DNA of 64,000 nucleotides. Source: Marifrigoribacter sp047730175. GTDB lineage: Bacteria > Bacteroidota > Bacteroidia > Flavobacteriales > Flavobacteriaceae. Numbering within the stretch: position 1 is the stretch's first letter; every line of letters begins with the position of its first letter. Of the stretch, positions 18,112 through 26,775 are shown one piece after another. The stretch covers positions 1,364,001-1,428,000 of the forward strand of contig NZ_CP159833.1 in NCBI RefSeq assembly GCF_047730175.1. The letters are read 5' to 3'. The position numbers and the translations under genes are program-made. The notes under the pieces are model-generated. The model worked only from the letters and a program-made list of their open reading frames with translations, had not been told where the DNA came from and made no database searches.

Positions 18112-18719
18112 AACAAACCTATTTCATTACTGGAATTTCTACCGATGTAGGGAAAACTATAGCTTCTGCTATTTGCGTTGAAGCTTTACAGGCAGATTAT
18201 TGGAAACCGATTCAAGCGGGAGAGTTAGCTAATTCGGACACAAAAAAAGTGCAAAAACTAGTTTCAAACAAAGCATCTAAATTTCATCCTGGAGCCTTTA
18301 ATTTAACAGCGCCTATGAGTCCTCATGCAGCTGCCAAAATTGACGATGTAGTGATTCTTTCAGAAAAAATAAAAAGACCAACAACCAAAAATAACCTAGT
18401 AATTGAAGGAGCTGGCGGATTATTAGTGCCATTAAATGATAAAGAAACGATACTAGATTTAATTCACCCAAAAGATAAAGTAATTGTGGTTTCTAGGCAT
18501 TATTTGGGCAGTATCAATCACACCTTATTAACTTTAGAAGTTTTAAAACAAAGAAATTTAAAGGTGCATGGTATTATTTTTAGCGGAAACAAAAATGAAG
18601 ATACCGAAACTATTATCGAACAAATGTCTGGGATAAAAATATTGGGACGTATCGATGAAGAGCCTTACTTTGATACTTCGGTGATTAAAGAATATGCAGA
18701 ACGATTGAATATAGAATAA
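18108..18719 (+). CDS. bioD: Dethiobiotin synthetase BioD
   Basis: ATP-dependent carboxylation and ring closure of DAPA to dethiobiotin. The P-loop GISTDVGKT is at about residues 9-17, YWKPIQAG is near 41, and the EGAGGLLVPLND signature near 100. The 203 residues are normal. The start overlaps bioF and the stop is 1 bp before the bioA ATG. Confidence 0.95.
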   Translation: MKQTYFITGISTDVGKTIASAICVEALQADYWKPIQAGELANSDTKKVQKLVSNKASKFHPGAFNLTAPMSPHAAAKIDDVVILSEKIKRPTTKNNLVIEGAGGLLVPLNDKETILDLIHPKDKVIVVSRHYLGSINHTLLTLEVLKQRNLKVHGIIFSGNKNEDTETIIEQMSGIKILGRIDEEPYFDTSVIKEYAERLNIE

Positions 18720-18720
18720 C

Positions 18721-19986
18721 ATGAGTTTACAAGAAAGAGATAAAAAACACATTTGGCATCCTTTAACGCAGCACAAAACGAGTAAGGCTTCTTTAGGGAT
18801 TGTAAAAGCTAGCGGTTCTATATTATGGGACGAGAAAGGCAATCAATATATTGATGGAATTGCCTCTTGGTATACGGCAATGTATGGACATTGTAATCCT
18901 TATATTACTTCAAAAGTTACCGCGCAAATGTTGTCTTTGGATCAGGTGGTTTTTAGTGGATTTACGCATGAACCGGCTGTAGAGCTTTCAGAAAAACTCA
19001 TTGAGATTTTACCAAACAATCAACAAAAATTATTCTTTTCAGATAATGGATCTACTTCGGTAGAAATTGCGATTAAAATGGCAATGCAATATCATTTTAA
19101 TAAAGGTGAAAAAAGAACAACTTTATTAGCTTTTGAAGATGGATTTCATGGGGACACTTTTGGTGCCATGTCGGTTTCTGGTTTATCTGTGTATAACGGA
19201 CCGTTTGAAGGCCTTTTACTGAATGTGTATAGAATACCTGCCCCTAACGGAACTAATAACAAGGAGGTGATTGAATTAGCTTCAAAACTTATTTCTGAAC
19301 ATGCAATAGCGGGATTTATTTATGAACCTTTAGTGCAAGGTGCCGCAGCCATGAAAATGAATAATGCCGAAGGATTAAATAAGCTGTTACAACTCTGCAA
19401 TGAAAACAATATTATTACCATTGCAGATGAGGTAATGACGGGATTCGGAAAAACAGGAACCAATTTTGCTTCAGAACATATGGCAACCCAACCCGATATT
19501 ATCTGCCTTAGTAAAGCATTAACGGCGGGCTTATTGCCTATGGCAATTACTACTTGTACGCAAGATATTTATGATGCTTTTTATAGTGATGAATTAGCAA
19601 AGGGTTTGTTTCATGGGCATACCTATACAGCTAATCCATTAGCCTGTAGAGCTGCCATAGCAGGGATAGAGTTGTTGCAAACAGATACAATGCAAACAAA
19701 TATTAAACGAATAATAGCATCGCATCAATCTTTTGCTTCAACAATTAAAGAGCATCCTAAGGTTAAAAATGTACGTCAGTTAGGAGTTATTTTTGCATTT
19801 GATGTAGACATTGAAATGGAACGTTATGGAGATTCTAGAAATCAATTGTTTGATTTCTTTATGAAACAGGGCGTTTTTCTACGTCCTTTAGGAAATACGA
19901 TCTATATATTGCCACCTTTTGTTATTACTGAAGATGAATTGCAAAAAATATATACCGTAATTGAAGCGAGTTTAGCCTTATTCTAG
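18721..19986 (+). CDS. bioA: Adenosylmethionine--8-amino-7-oxononanoate transaminase BioA
   Basis: PLP aminotransferase that makes DAPA using SAM as amino donor. The N-terminus DKKHIWHPLTQHKT, the substrate-site GIASWYTAMYGHCNP, FFSDNGSTSVEIAIKMA, IADEVMTGFGKTG and the PLP-lysine motif LSKALTAGLLPMA all fit BioA. The protein has 421 residues. No bioC, bioH or bioG-type pimelate gene is adjacent; bioB is 30 kb away. Confidence 0.95.
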   Translation: MSLQERDKKHIWHPLTQHKTSKASLGIVKASGSILWDEKGNQYIDGIASWYTAMYGHCNPYITSKVTAQMLSLDQVVFSGFTHEPAVELSEKLIEILPNNQQKLFFSDNGSTSVEIAIKMAMQYHFNKGEKRTTLLAFEDGFHGDTFGAMSVSGLSVYNGPFEGLLLNVYRIPAPNGTNNKEVIELASKLISEHAIAGFIYEPLVQGAAAMKMNNAEGLNKLLQLCNENNIITIADEVMTGFGKTGTNFASEHMATQPDIICLSKALTAGLLPMAITTCTQDIYDAFYSDELAKGLFHGHTYTANPLACRAAIAGIELLQTDTMQTNIKRIIASHQSFASTIKEHPKVKNVRQLGVIFAFDVDIEMERYGDSRNQLFDFFMKQGVFLRPLGNTIYILPPFVITEDELQKIYTVIEASLALF

Positions 19987-20409
19987 TAATTCATTATTTT
20001 CATTCAATAAATTAATGATTTCATCTGTATCATTAATTTCTACTTGCATTAATTGGTAGGTCCAAACATCATTTTCTTTTTCAGCAATTACAGTTACAGT
20101 ACCTTCTCCTTTAGGTCCTTTTACGGGTACTTTTATATCAGCACTTGCATTATTATTTTCATAATTAATATTACCCTGAAACATACCATCAGCTTCGATT
20201 GGTTGTCCTAATTTTTCAATAACATACTCGTTATTATTTATGGAAGACATTGCAACTTCATAAGGTTCTGAGCCTTTAAAAAGTGTAGAAACACCTTAAT
20301 ATAGTGCAAGGGCAAAAACGATAGACAATATAATAATGGTAAGACAACCAAAGGTTGGAACTGCCCATTTCCAATTTCTACCGAACCAGTTTTTTCTTTG
20401 CTCTTCCAT
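19978..20409 (-). pseudogene. Coa1/Tim21-family membrane protein gene interrupted by an in-frame stop
   Basis: Reading from the ATG at 20409 gives a charged N-terminus with WFGRNWKWAVPTFGC and one transmembrane helix (LTIIILSIVFALALY). A TAA follows at codon 38 (20296-20298). The same frame then continues GVSTLFKGSEPYEVAMSSIN to the stop at 19978, with a C-terminal domain holding IEKLGQPIEADGMFQGNINY. The whole resembles the small single-TM cytochrome-oxidase-assembly Coa1-like proteins of flavobacteria, in which a tyrosine is expected at the stop position. One base change explains it. The downstream part could still be translated from Met at 20250, but without the anchor. Confidence 0.8.
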
Positions 20410-20456
20410 GAATTCTGTTATTAAATAACAAAGGTATGAATTAGTCTATTATATTT

Positions 20457-20807
20457 TTAATTTGTACCACTAGTGGACAAATAAGGACTGTCTTCAGGGT
20501 TTATATTTAGCGCTTTTAAAGATTGTTTATAGCGAAATCGTAAGGTTGGGTCTTTCAACTTTTCTAAATCAAAAAGTTTTTCGAACCATTTTTTTGCTTC
20601 CGAATAATTATTTTTAAAATAATTAGCATTCGCTAATTTTTGATATATTTTAGCTGTGCCATAACCATCATTCACATAACTTTCATAGACCTTTACAAGA
20701 TCAATGTCTTTATTAACATCCATTTTAGGCTTGTCAATAGTTTGTGAAATAGCAGTCATTGAGAAGCTAAATAAAACCAAAATCAATAAAAAGCGATACT
20801 TTACCAT
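20457..20807 (-). CDS. Small secreted TPR-like protein
   Basis: A 116-residue protein with a signal peptide (MVKYRFLLILVLFSFSMTAISQ). One and a half to two TPR-like helix pairs follow (AKIYQKLANANYFKNNYSEAKKWFEKLFDLEKL, RFRYKQSLKALNI). It resembles the N-terminal TPR portion of Bacteroidota OmpA-family periplasmic proteins but has no OmpA domain. It is either a free-standing small protein or a remnant of a longer one. No downstream homologous sequence is visible in the intergenic region. Confidence 0.72.
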   Translation of the reverse strand: MVKYRFLLILVLFSFSMTAISQTIDKPKMDVNKDIDLVKVYESYVNDGYGTAKIYQKLANANYFKNNYSEAKKWFEKLFDLEKLKDPTLRFRYKQSLKALNINPEDSPYLSTSGTN

Positions 20808-20925
20808 TAGTGAATTAAATTATATGTTTGACAAAGTGCTAAAATTATATTTTAAAAGAAAATATAATTGTTAAACGGCAATAAAATTGTGGTGTAATGC
20901 CTAAAATTCAATATATTAATATAAA

Positions 20926-22677
20926 TTAAAGTTTAATAATCTTTTTAGTAATGGCTCCAAAGTCACCTTTAAAAGTAATAAATAGAGCTCCTTTCCAAGA
21001 TTCTTTTAAATCTAAATTTAAAAGGCCATTACCGTTTTCAATATCAGTTTCATACAGTTTTTGTCCTAATAAATTATAAATAAATACCTGTATAGAACCT
21101 TCAATTTCATTTAAATTAAAAGTTACATTGCTCCTAGCAGGATTAGGATACGGATTAGAAATATGCTGTGCAGCCCAATCTTCAGCAGATAAAATACCAA
21201 CATTAATGGTCCAATATCCATCAGGAGCAACAAGAGGTCTTGCTAATGATTTTCCTGAAATTGCTTCTGCCCAAATGTAATACTCAATATCAATATCCGT
21301 ATTTGGTATTAATACATCAGCAGTCCAAGTATCATCACTTACAAAACTCATAGCAGTTTCATTAAAATTACTCTCTCCTACTTCTCTCCAAAATACTTTG
21401 GCTGTATTGATTCCTGAAATATGCTTAATCATTGCATCTATCGCGACAGTACTGTTTGCATTTGCTTCATCAATGGGTTGGTGGACAATTAATAAAGGTT
21501 CATCAACACCGATTGTATGTGTAATACAATGAATAGCTCCAAAAAGAGAAATTAAATTTTCGCCAGGATTATCAACATCAATCCCGACAATATTATAACC
21601 AGGCATTAACTCTTCATAATACGCTAGGGCTGGTGCATCAACTTCAGGTCTATACGTAGGGACTAAAATCGTTTTATTAATGATAATTGAGTTACTAAAC
21701 GTACGATAAGACCCACCATTGTCTGGATAATTTCCTCCTGTACTTGGTGGCGCGTCAATCCATTTTACTTCATAAGGAGTGCCAAAGGGAGATTGAAAAT
21801 TACTTAATACATAATCTATGTTTTCTTCAATTTGAGGACCATCAGCAACTCCCGTTGGGTATCTACTTACTAATAAAGTTTCCTCATCCAAAAGTTTCAT
21901 GTGCATATCAATGTGATGAATTGCATCATAAGGAAGGGTTTCCATTTTAATATAATTTTGAATTCCCATATAATCCAACATAATTTGATCAATTTCCGCT
22001 TCCGTTTTTGCACTTACACCGTAAGGGTTTCCAGGTTGATTTTCTTCTAAAATTAATTCCGAAGCAAAAGCATTCCCTAATCCATCAGACATATAATTTC
22101 CACCGGTATTTACTAAATCATTTATTCCCGAATCTGTAATATAAATAGGAAAGTCTAATAAATCTGCATGAGCAGAGGGCATAACATCATCATTAGGCCT
22201 TGGACGATTGTAAATCCAATCGGTTAATGCTCTTTCTCCCACATCGTCTGAATATATAGTATTTCCGGCATAATCTCGTATCCAAATACTATCACTATTC
22301 GTGTTTAAAAATATAACATTGGTAAGATCAACCCCATTTGAAGTAAGGTATGAAGAAACCGAAGATTCATTCTGTGTTGTAATAACCACCTTGCATTCTT
22401 CTACTCCAGCGGCTACTATTTGAAGCAAGATATTTTGAAAACCATTGGTCCATCGTACCACTAAATATTCTACTTCTTCCCATTCGGCAGCGGCTCTAAC
22501 AGGCCCCGTAGGAGGTTCTGTCATTCTTGAACTTCTAAACTGAAATTGAGAAATAATACTTTTTTCATGGGCTGTGAGTCCTTTTGGTAATTCATCAGAT
22601 CCTTCTTGTGAATTTACAAAAGGAATAAAAGCAAATAAAAATACAAGTAGTAGGCTTTTGACTTGGGTGCTTTTCAT
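20926..22677 (-). CDS. T9SS-secreted agmatine/peptidylarginine deiminase-family protein
   Basis: A 583-residue protein with a signal peptide (about residues 1-23), a guanidino-group-modifying deiminase domain (about 60-395), an Ig-like region, and a C-terminal T9SS sorting domain (NPYPNPARSNVTFNL to KKIIKL). Catalytic residues matching the Porphyromonas PPAD / agmatine deiminase set are visible: Asp135 (WIRDYAGN), His255 and Asp257 (HHIDMH), Asn329 (RTFSNS) and Cys384 (AIHCIT). It is therefore probably an active, cell-surface or secreted deiminase of free or peptidyl arginine derivatives. The exact substrate cannot be told from sequence. Confidence 0.88.
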   Translation of the reverse strand: MKSTQVKSLLLVFLFAFIPFVNSQEGSDELPKGLTAHEKSIISQFQFRSSRMTEPPTGPVRAAAEWEEVEYLVVRWTNGFQNILLQIVAAGVEECKVVITTQNESSVSSYLTSNGVDLTNVIFLNTNSDSIWIRDYAGNTIYSDDVGERALTDWIYNRPRPNDDVMPSAHADLLDFPIYITDSGINDLVNTGGNYMSDGLGNAFASELILEENQPGNPYGVSAKTEAEIDQIMLDYMGIQNYIKMETLPYDAIHHIDMHMKLLDEETLLVSRYPTGVADGPQIEENIDYVLSNFQSPFGTPYEVKWIDAPPSTGGNYPDNGGSYRTFSNSIIINKTILVPTYRPEVDAPALAYYEELMPGYNIVGIDVDNPGENLISLFGAIHCITHTIGVDEPLLIVHQPIDEANANSTVAIDAMIKHISGINTAKVFWREVGESNFNETAMSFVSDDTWTADVLIPNTDIDIEYYIWAEAISGKSLARPLVAPDGYWTINVGILSAEDWAAQHISNPYPNPARSNVTFNLNEIEGSIQVFIYNLLGQKLYETDIENGNGLLNLDLKESWKGALFITFKGDFGAITKKIIKL

Positions 22678-22721
22678 AATTTTTTTTACGAAGATACCAT
22701 TTTATCCCGAACTATAGAGGC

Positions 22722-23363
22722 TTAACTAGTAAGGTGTTGTATGAACAATTCTCTTGTAATTTCTTCTGCGCCAAGGCTTTCCAGATGATCGGTATGCATT
22801 TGACAATCTATTAGTTTATAGTTTTTTTGCTGAAGATGTTTCACCAAATAATAAAACCCAACTTTTGAAGCATCTGTTTGCGTACTAAACATACTTTCGC
22901 CACAAAATATTTTTTGCTTCGGAAGATTAATTCCGTATAAACCTCCCACAAGCGCATCATGACTCCAAACTTCCACAGATTGAGCATGCCCTAATTTGTG
23001 TAATTCAACATAAGCTTCTTCCATTTCTTGCGTAATCCAAGTACCTCCTTGACCTTCTCGTTTAATCGTGGAGCAGTTTTTTATGACTTCGGAAAAACTA
23101 GTATTAAAAGTGATTTTAAATTTAGTATTCTTAATCGTTTTTGAAAGACTTTTTGAAACTTTAAACCTTGAAGGAAATAAAACCATTCGCGGATCGGGAC
23201 TCCACCATAAAATAGGTTGTTGTTCATCGTACCACGGAAAAATTCCCGATTGATAGGCAAGCAATAATCGATCTGAAGATAAATCGCCTCCAATGGCTAA
23301 CAAACCTTCTTCGTCAGCTTCAGAAGGGTCAGGAAACATTAATAATTCGTTCAGTAGATACAT
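22722..23363 (-). CDS. aat: Leucyl/phenylalanyl-tRNA--protein transferase
   Basis: Transfers Leu or Phe to N-terminal Arg/Lys of proteins, marking them for the N-degron pathway. The family motifs FPDPSEADEEGLLAIGGDL, YQSGIFPWYDEQQPILWWSPDPRMVL, GLYGINLPKQKIFCGESMFS and DCQMHTDHLESLGAEEI-type sequence are present. The protein has 213 residues. It starts 1 bp after the upstream transporter gene ends, so the two share a transcript. Confidence 0.96.
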   Translation of the reverse strand: MYLLNELLMFPDPSEADEEGLLAIGGDLSSDRLLLAYQSGIFPWYDEQQPILWWSPDPRMVLFPSRFKVSKSLSKTIKNTKFKITFNTSFSEVIKNCSTIKREGQGGTWITQEMEEAYVELHKLGHAQSVEVWSHDALVGGLYGINLPKQKIFCGESMFSTQTDASKVGFYYLVKHLQQKNYKLIDCQMHTDHLESLGAEEITRELFIQHLTS

Positions 23364-23364
23364 T

Positions 23365-24747
23365 TTAAAAGATTAATAATCCTGCAATAAATATGACTGA
23401 TCCTATGAGCATCAATAGAAGCGTATAGGGTAAAATTTCTTTCGCTTTTAGTTTTGTAATTCCTAAGAGCGGCAAAGCCCAAAAAGGTTGAAGCATATTT
23501 GTAATCTGATCTCCATAAGCCAATGCCATAATTGCTTTGGGTAAGGGAACGCCTAATTTTAAAGCAGATTCAATTACAATCGGCCCTTGTATAGCCCATT
23601 GTCCGCCACCACTTGGCACAAATAAATTAACCAATCCTCCACTAAAAAAAGTAAAGATGGGGAGTGTTGTTGGCGTAGCTACCGAAATAAAGAAATCTGA
23701 AATCTGAACCACCATTCCGCTATCTCTCATAATTCCCATAATCCCAAAATACAGTGGAAATTGAATTAATATCCCCGAAGCTCCTTTAATGGCTTCTTCG
23801 ACAGCACTTAAAAATTGATGGATATTACCATGTAGTATTAAGGCAAGCCCTAACATTAAAAAGTTAAGCATATTGGGAGTGATAATTAATTCGGTTAAAG
23901 CATCAAAATATTGATAGACAAAAGCAATTAAAATAATAGCGCCAAATGTAATTCCGAAGAACTTTGAATGATCAATCCGTTCTGCTCCTTTCATTTTTTC
24001 ATTCTGAATTTCTAAGCCTTGATAAATCGGTAGATTGATTTCAGTAATGGGCGCTTTTTTTCCTAAGCGATATAAAAACAGCGGAATGATAACTAGAATC
24101 ACTCCAAAAATAATGAGGTTAAAAGGACTAAAAACAGTTTCACTATAAGAAATTAAATCAGGTAATTGTGCTGAATAGTCGGTTGTGCTTATTCCAGACA
24201 TCAACGATGCTAAATGACCACTTTCAGAAACTTTTAAGGGAGCAGAGCCGCTAATGCCTCCATGCCAAATCATTAAACCTACATATCCTGAAGCTCCCAC
24301 CAATGGATAGTTAATTTTAAAGCCTCTTAATTGAGAAGCTTCTGCCACTTTACGAGCCATAATGGCACCAAAAATTAGGCCTAGACCCCAATTAAAAAAT
24401 GAAACTAATAGGGTACAAACACTCACTAATAAAACAGCATTCGATGTATTTGAAACAAGATTGGTTAATTTTCCAATCAGAAAATTCATGGGTTTGCTTA
24501 ACACTAAAATATGACCTAAGACCAATATAAGCATCATTTGGTATGCAAATACCAATAAATCACTGTTCCAAATTCCATGTTCCCAATAGGATAAAATGGT
24601 AAAAAAGTGATTGCTGTTTTCGGTTTGTGGCGAATCTGTAAAAAGAAGAGCCAAGAGCATAGTAACCAAGGTTAATAAAATTGCAATGGCAAATGGGGAA
24701 GGCATGAACCTTTTAAACAATGATTCGATGGTTGCAGTGATATTCAT
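23365..24747 (-). CDS. AtoE-type short-chain fatty acid transporter
   Basis: A 460-residue integral membrane protein with about 12 hydrophobic helices. It matches the AtoE / short-chain fatty-acid transporter family (FKRFMPSPFAIAILLTL near the N-terminus, FNWGLGLIFGAIMARKV, GHLASLMSG region, FVPSGGGQWAIQGPIV, LAYGDQITNMLQPFWALPLLGI). It probably imports acetoacetate or butyrate-type acids. It is upstream of aat with 1 bp between them; the pairing looks positional rather than functional. Confidence 0.88.
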   Translation of the reverse strand: MNITATIESLFKRFMPSPFAIAILLTLVTMLLALLFTDSPQTENSNHFFTILSYWEHGIWNSDLLVFAYQMMLILVLGHILVLSKPMNFLIGKLTNLVSNTSNAVLLVSVCTLLVSFFNWGLGLIFGAIMARKVAEASQLRGFKINYPLVGASGYVGLMIWHGGISGSAPLKVSESGHLASLMSGISTTDYSAQLPDLISYSETVFSPFNLIIFGVILVIIPLFLYRLGKKAPITEINLPIYQGLEIQNEKMKGAERIDHSKFFGITFGAIILIAFVYQYFDALTELIITPNMLNFLMLGLALILHGNIHQFLSAVEEAIKGASGILIQFPLYFGIMGIMRDSGMVVQISDFFISVATPTTLPIFTFFSGGLVNLFVPSGGGQWAIQGPIVIESALKLGVPLPKAIMALAYGDQITNMLQPFWALPLLGITKLKAKEILPYTLLLMLIGSVIFIAGLLIF

Positions 24748-24800
24748 TCTTTAAAAATACAAAAACATGTTATCTATTTTAGTAGAATGAATATAATTAT

Positions 24801-24914
24801 GGATTACCAGTCATACTTCGACTTCGCTCAGCACAAGAGCTGAGAATGACAAATGTGTTTAAACAGTAAAGCACAATAAAAAAAACTTGTCATCCTGAAC
24901 TTGGTTCAGGATCT
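24801..24914. repeat. Interspersed-repeat block A (two units)
   Basis: Unit 24801-24853 begins GGATTACCAG, contains the core CTTCGACTTCGCTCAG and ends GAATGAC. Unit 24889-24914 is GTCATCCTGAAC plus TTGGTTCAGGATCT, itself a near-perfect palindrome. The second unit is 24 bp from the GIY-YIG start codon. The same units recur in blocks B, C and D. Confidence 0.85.
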
Positions 24915-24938
24915 AACATAATATTTTACTTTTGTTAT

Positions 24939-25241
24939 ATGCCAAGGAAAGAATATAAATTTTATGTATACATAATTTCTAACAAGAAAAACGGAACACT
25001 TTATATTGGAATGACAAATGATATAGAGAGAAGAATATATGAACATAAGAAAGGATTGATTGAAGGCTTTTCAAAACAATATCATCTTACAAGAATGATT
25101 CATGTTGAATTTTTTAAATATGTAAATGATGCAATTAAAAGAGAAAAACAATTAAAGAATTGGAATCGTGAATGGAAAATTAATTTAATTGAAAAAGAAA
25201 ATCAAAAATGGGAAGATTTAGCTAAAGATTGGTTTGATTAA
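24939..25241 (+). CDS. Single-domain GIY-YIG nuclease family protein
   Basis: A 100-residue protein consisting of a GIY-YIG domain. The two-strand motif is YVYIISNKKNGTLYIGMTND (about residues 9-28), the conserved Arg is in ERRIYEH, and the metal-binding Glu is in AIKREKQLKNW (about Glu69). It belongs to the small UPF0213/YhbQ-like group with no partner domain. Repeat units lie on both sides, with inverted copies of the CCTGAACTTG palindrome at 24889-24914 and 25321-25345. Its biological role is unknown; a link to the repeats is inference. Confidence 0.9.
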   Translation: MPRKEYKFYVYIISNKKNGTLYIGMTNDIERRIYEHKKGLIEGFSKQYHLTRMIHVEFFKYVNDAIKREKQLKNWNREWKINLIEKENQKWEDLAKDWFD

Positions 25242-25242
25242 T

Positions 25243-25350
25243 GGATTCCTCATTGCATTCGGAAATACAAAGAATCTTTTCATTCTCAGCTTGACTGGGA
25301 ATCTATCATAATCACACATGGATCCTGAATCAAGTTCAGGATGACAAAAG
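25243..25350. repeat. Interspersed-repeat block B (three units)
   Basis: Units are GGATTCCTCATTGCATTCGG (25243-25262), TCATTCTCAGCTTG...GGAATCT (25280-25304) and GATCCTGAATCAAG...AGGATGAC (25321-25345). The last is the reverse complement of the palindromic unit of block A with one mismatch. The block separates the convergent GIY-YIG and FG-GAP genes. Confidence 0.85.
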
Positions 25351-25356
25351 AAATAC

Positions 25357-26733
25357 CTACTCCTTAATCACCTTTTTAGTAAAAATCCCTTCCGCTGTTT
25401 CAACTTTTACAAATAGAAGGCCACTGTTAAGTTGGGATACATCAATGTTATTAAATTGTTCTTTTTCTTGAAGTACTAATCTACCTAATACATCATAGAT
25501 TTTGATGGACTCAATTTGAGAAGAAGAAGAATTATTTATTGTTAAGATATCTTTCACTGGGTTTGGAAGTAAAGTAATTGATTCGCTAGAAAAATCATTT
25601 GTACCAAGTATCGTTAAGTTTTCATGCCAAGCTATTTTGTTAAGATTCATATCAGTGTAAAATACATCTTCATCACCATCATTATCAATATCTGCTGCAA
25701 AAAGACCCCTTGGAGCTTCTAAATTATTGGAGATTAATTGTGTAGTTCCAAAAGTACCGAATCCATCATTGACTTTCCAAACCACAAAACCATTTAATGA
25801 ATCTTGATAGCTATATAAAATATCTTTATCCCCATCATTATCAAGATCTACACTAACAATATTTCTAGAAGTAACATTAAATGTTATTATTTGTTTGGGT
25901 CCAAAAGTACCTAATCCATCATTTTCATACCAAGCAATGGTTTCACCACCAAATTCAATATTTAACACATCCATATCGCCATCGTTATCAACATCATCTG
26001 CAATAACATAAATAGAGCCAGAAGTATCGTTTGTTATTTCTTGTTGGGTACCAAAATTACCTAGACCGTCTAAATGTTTATACCAAACAGGTTGATTATT
26101 AATAGAGCTGTCACTAATAACATCTTTAATTCCATCACCATCAATATCAGCAAAAAAAACTGTGAGTGCAGTTAAAGCATCAGAATCTATAATATTCTGA
26201 GGCCCAAAATTCCCTAAACCATCTAAATTCTCATACCAAGTTATTTTGTTATCCAATCTTGATGCTATAATAACATCTAAATCTCCATCTCCATCCACAT
26301 CTTCAGAAATGACCATATTAGGTGAATCTAAAGTAGATGTAATAATTTGTTGAGTGCCAAAATTCCCTAGACCATCTAAGTTCTCGTACCAAATTACTAA
26401 ATCATTAAATAAATCAGTTGCTAAAACATCCATATCTCCATCTCCATCTATATCTGCTGCCGTAACATAACGAGATTCATCTAAAGTATTGGTAATAAAT
26501 TGTGGGCTGTCAAAGTTGCCTAAACCGTCTAAGTTTTTATACCAAACAATTTTATTTTCAATCGTATCAGTAGCAATAAGATCCAAAAAACCATCTCCAT
26601 CAATATCAATTACAGATATTGACCAAGAATTTGAGATATCAACATCAATTATTTGCTCTGGACCAAATTGTGCATTACCTATTTGAGAACAGATTAAAAA
26701 TAGAATAATTAATAGTGTGTATTTCATTTTCAT
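25357..26733 (-). CDS. T9SS-secreted FG-GAP/VCBS repeat protein
   Basis: A 458-residue secreted protein. A signal peptide (about residues 1-21) is followed by seven FG-GAP-like repeats carrying the calcium-binding motif DxDxDGxxD (for example ADIDGDGDMDVL, SEDVDGDGDLDVI, ADIDNDGDEDVF). These alternate with KIVWYKNLDGLGNFG-type blades, giving a predicted beta propeller. A C-terminal T9SS sorting domain follows (SITLLPNPVKDILTI to FTKKVIKE). This tail is very similar to that of the LRR protein at 51264-52838. The role is probably surface binding or adhesion. Confidence 0.88.
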   Translation of the reverse strand: MKMKYTLLIILFLICSQIGNAQFGPEQIIDVDISNSWSISVIDIDGDGFLDLIATDTIENKIVWYKNLDGLGNFDSPQFITNTLDESRYVTAADIDGDGDMDVLATDLFNDLVIWYENLDGLGNFGTQQIITSTLDSPNMVISEDVDGDGDLDVIIASRLDNKITWYENLDGLGNFGPQNIIDSDALTALTVFFADIDGDGIKDVISDSSINNQPVWYKHLDGLGNFGTQQEITNDTSGSIYVIADDVDNDGDMDVLNIEFGGETIAWYENDGLGTFGPKQIITFNVTSRNIVSVDLDNDGDKDILYSYQDSLNGFVVWKVNDGFGTFGTTQLISNNLEAPRGLFAADIDNDGDEDVFYTDMNLNKIAWHENLTILGTNDFSSESITLLPNPVKDILTINNSSSSQIESIKIYDVLGRLVLQEKEQFNNIDVSQLNSGLLFVKVETAEGIFTKKVIKE

Positions 26734-26775
26734 AAAACTAAAAGGGGGAGTTTTATAAAGATAGAAAAATTAAAT

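Noticed and set aside
18721..20250. Coa1-like fragment as a genuine short gene starting at 20250
   Set aside because: The upstream in-frame sequence encodes the expected N-terminal anchor up to a single TAA, so an interrupted gene explains it better than an intact short gene.
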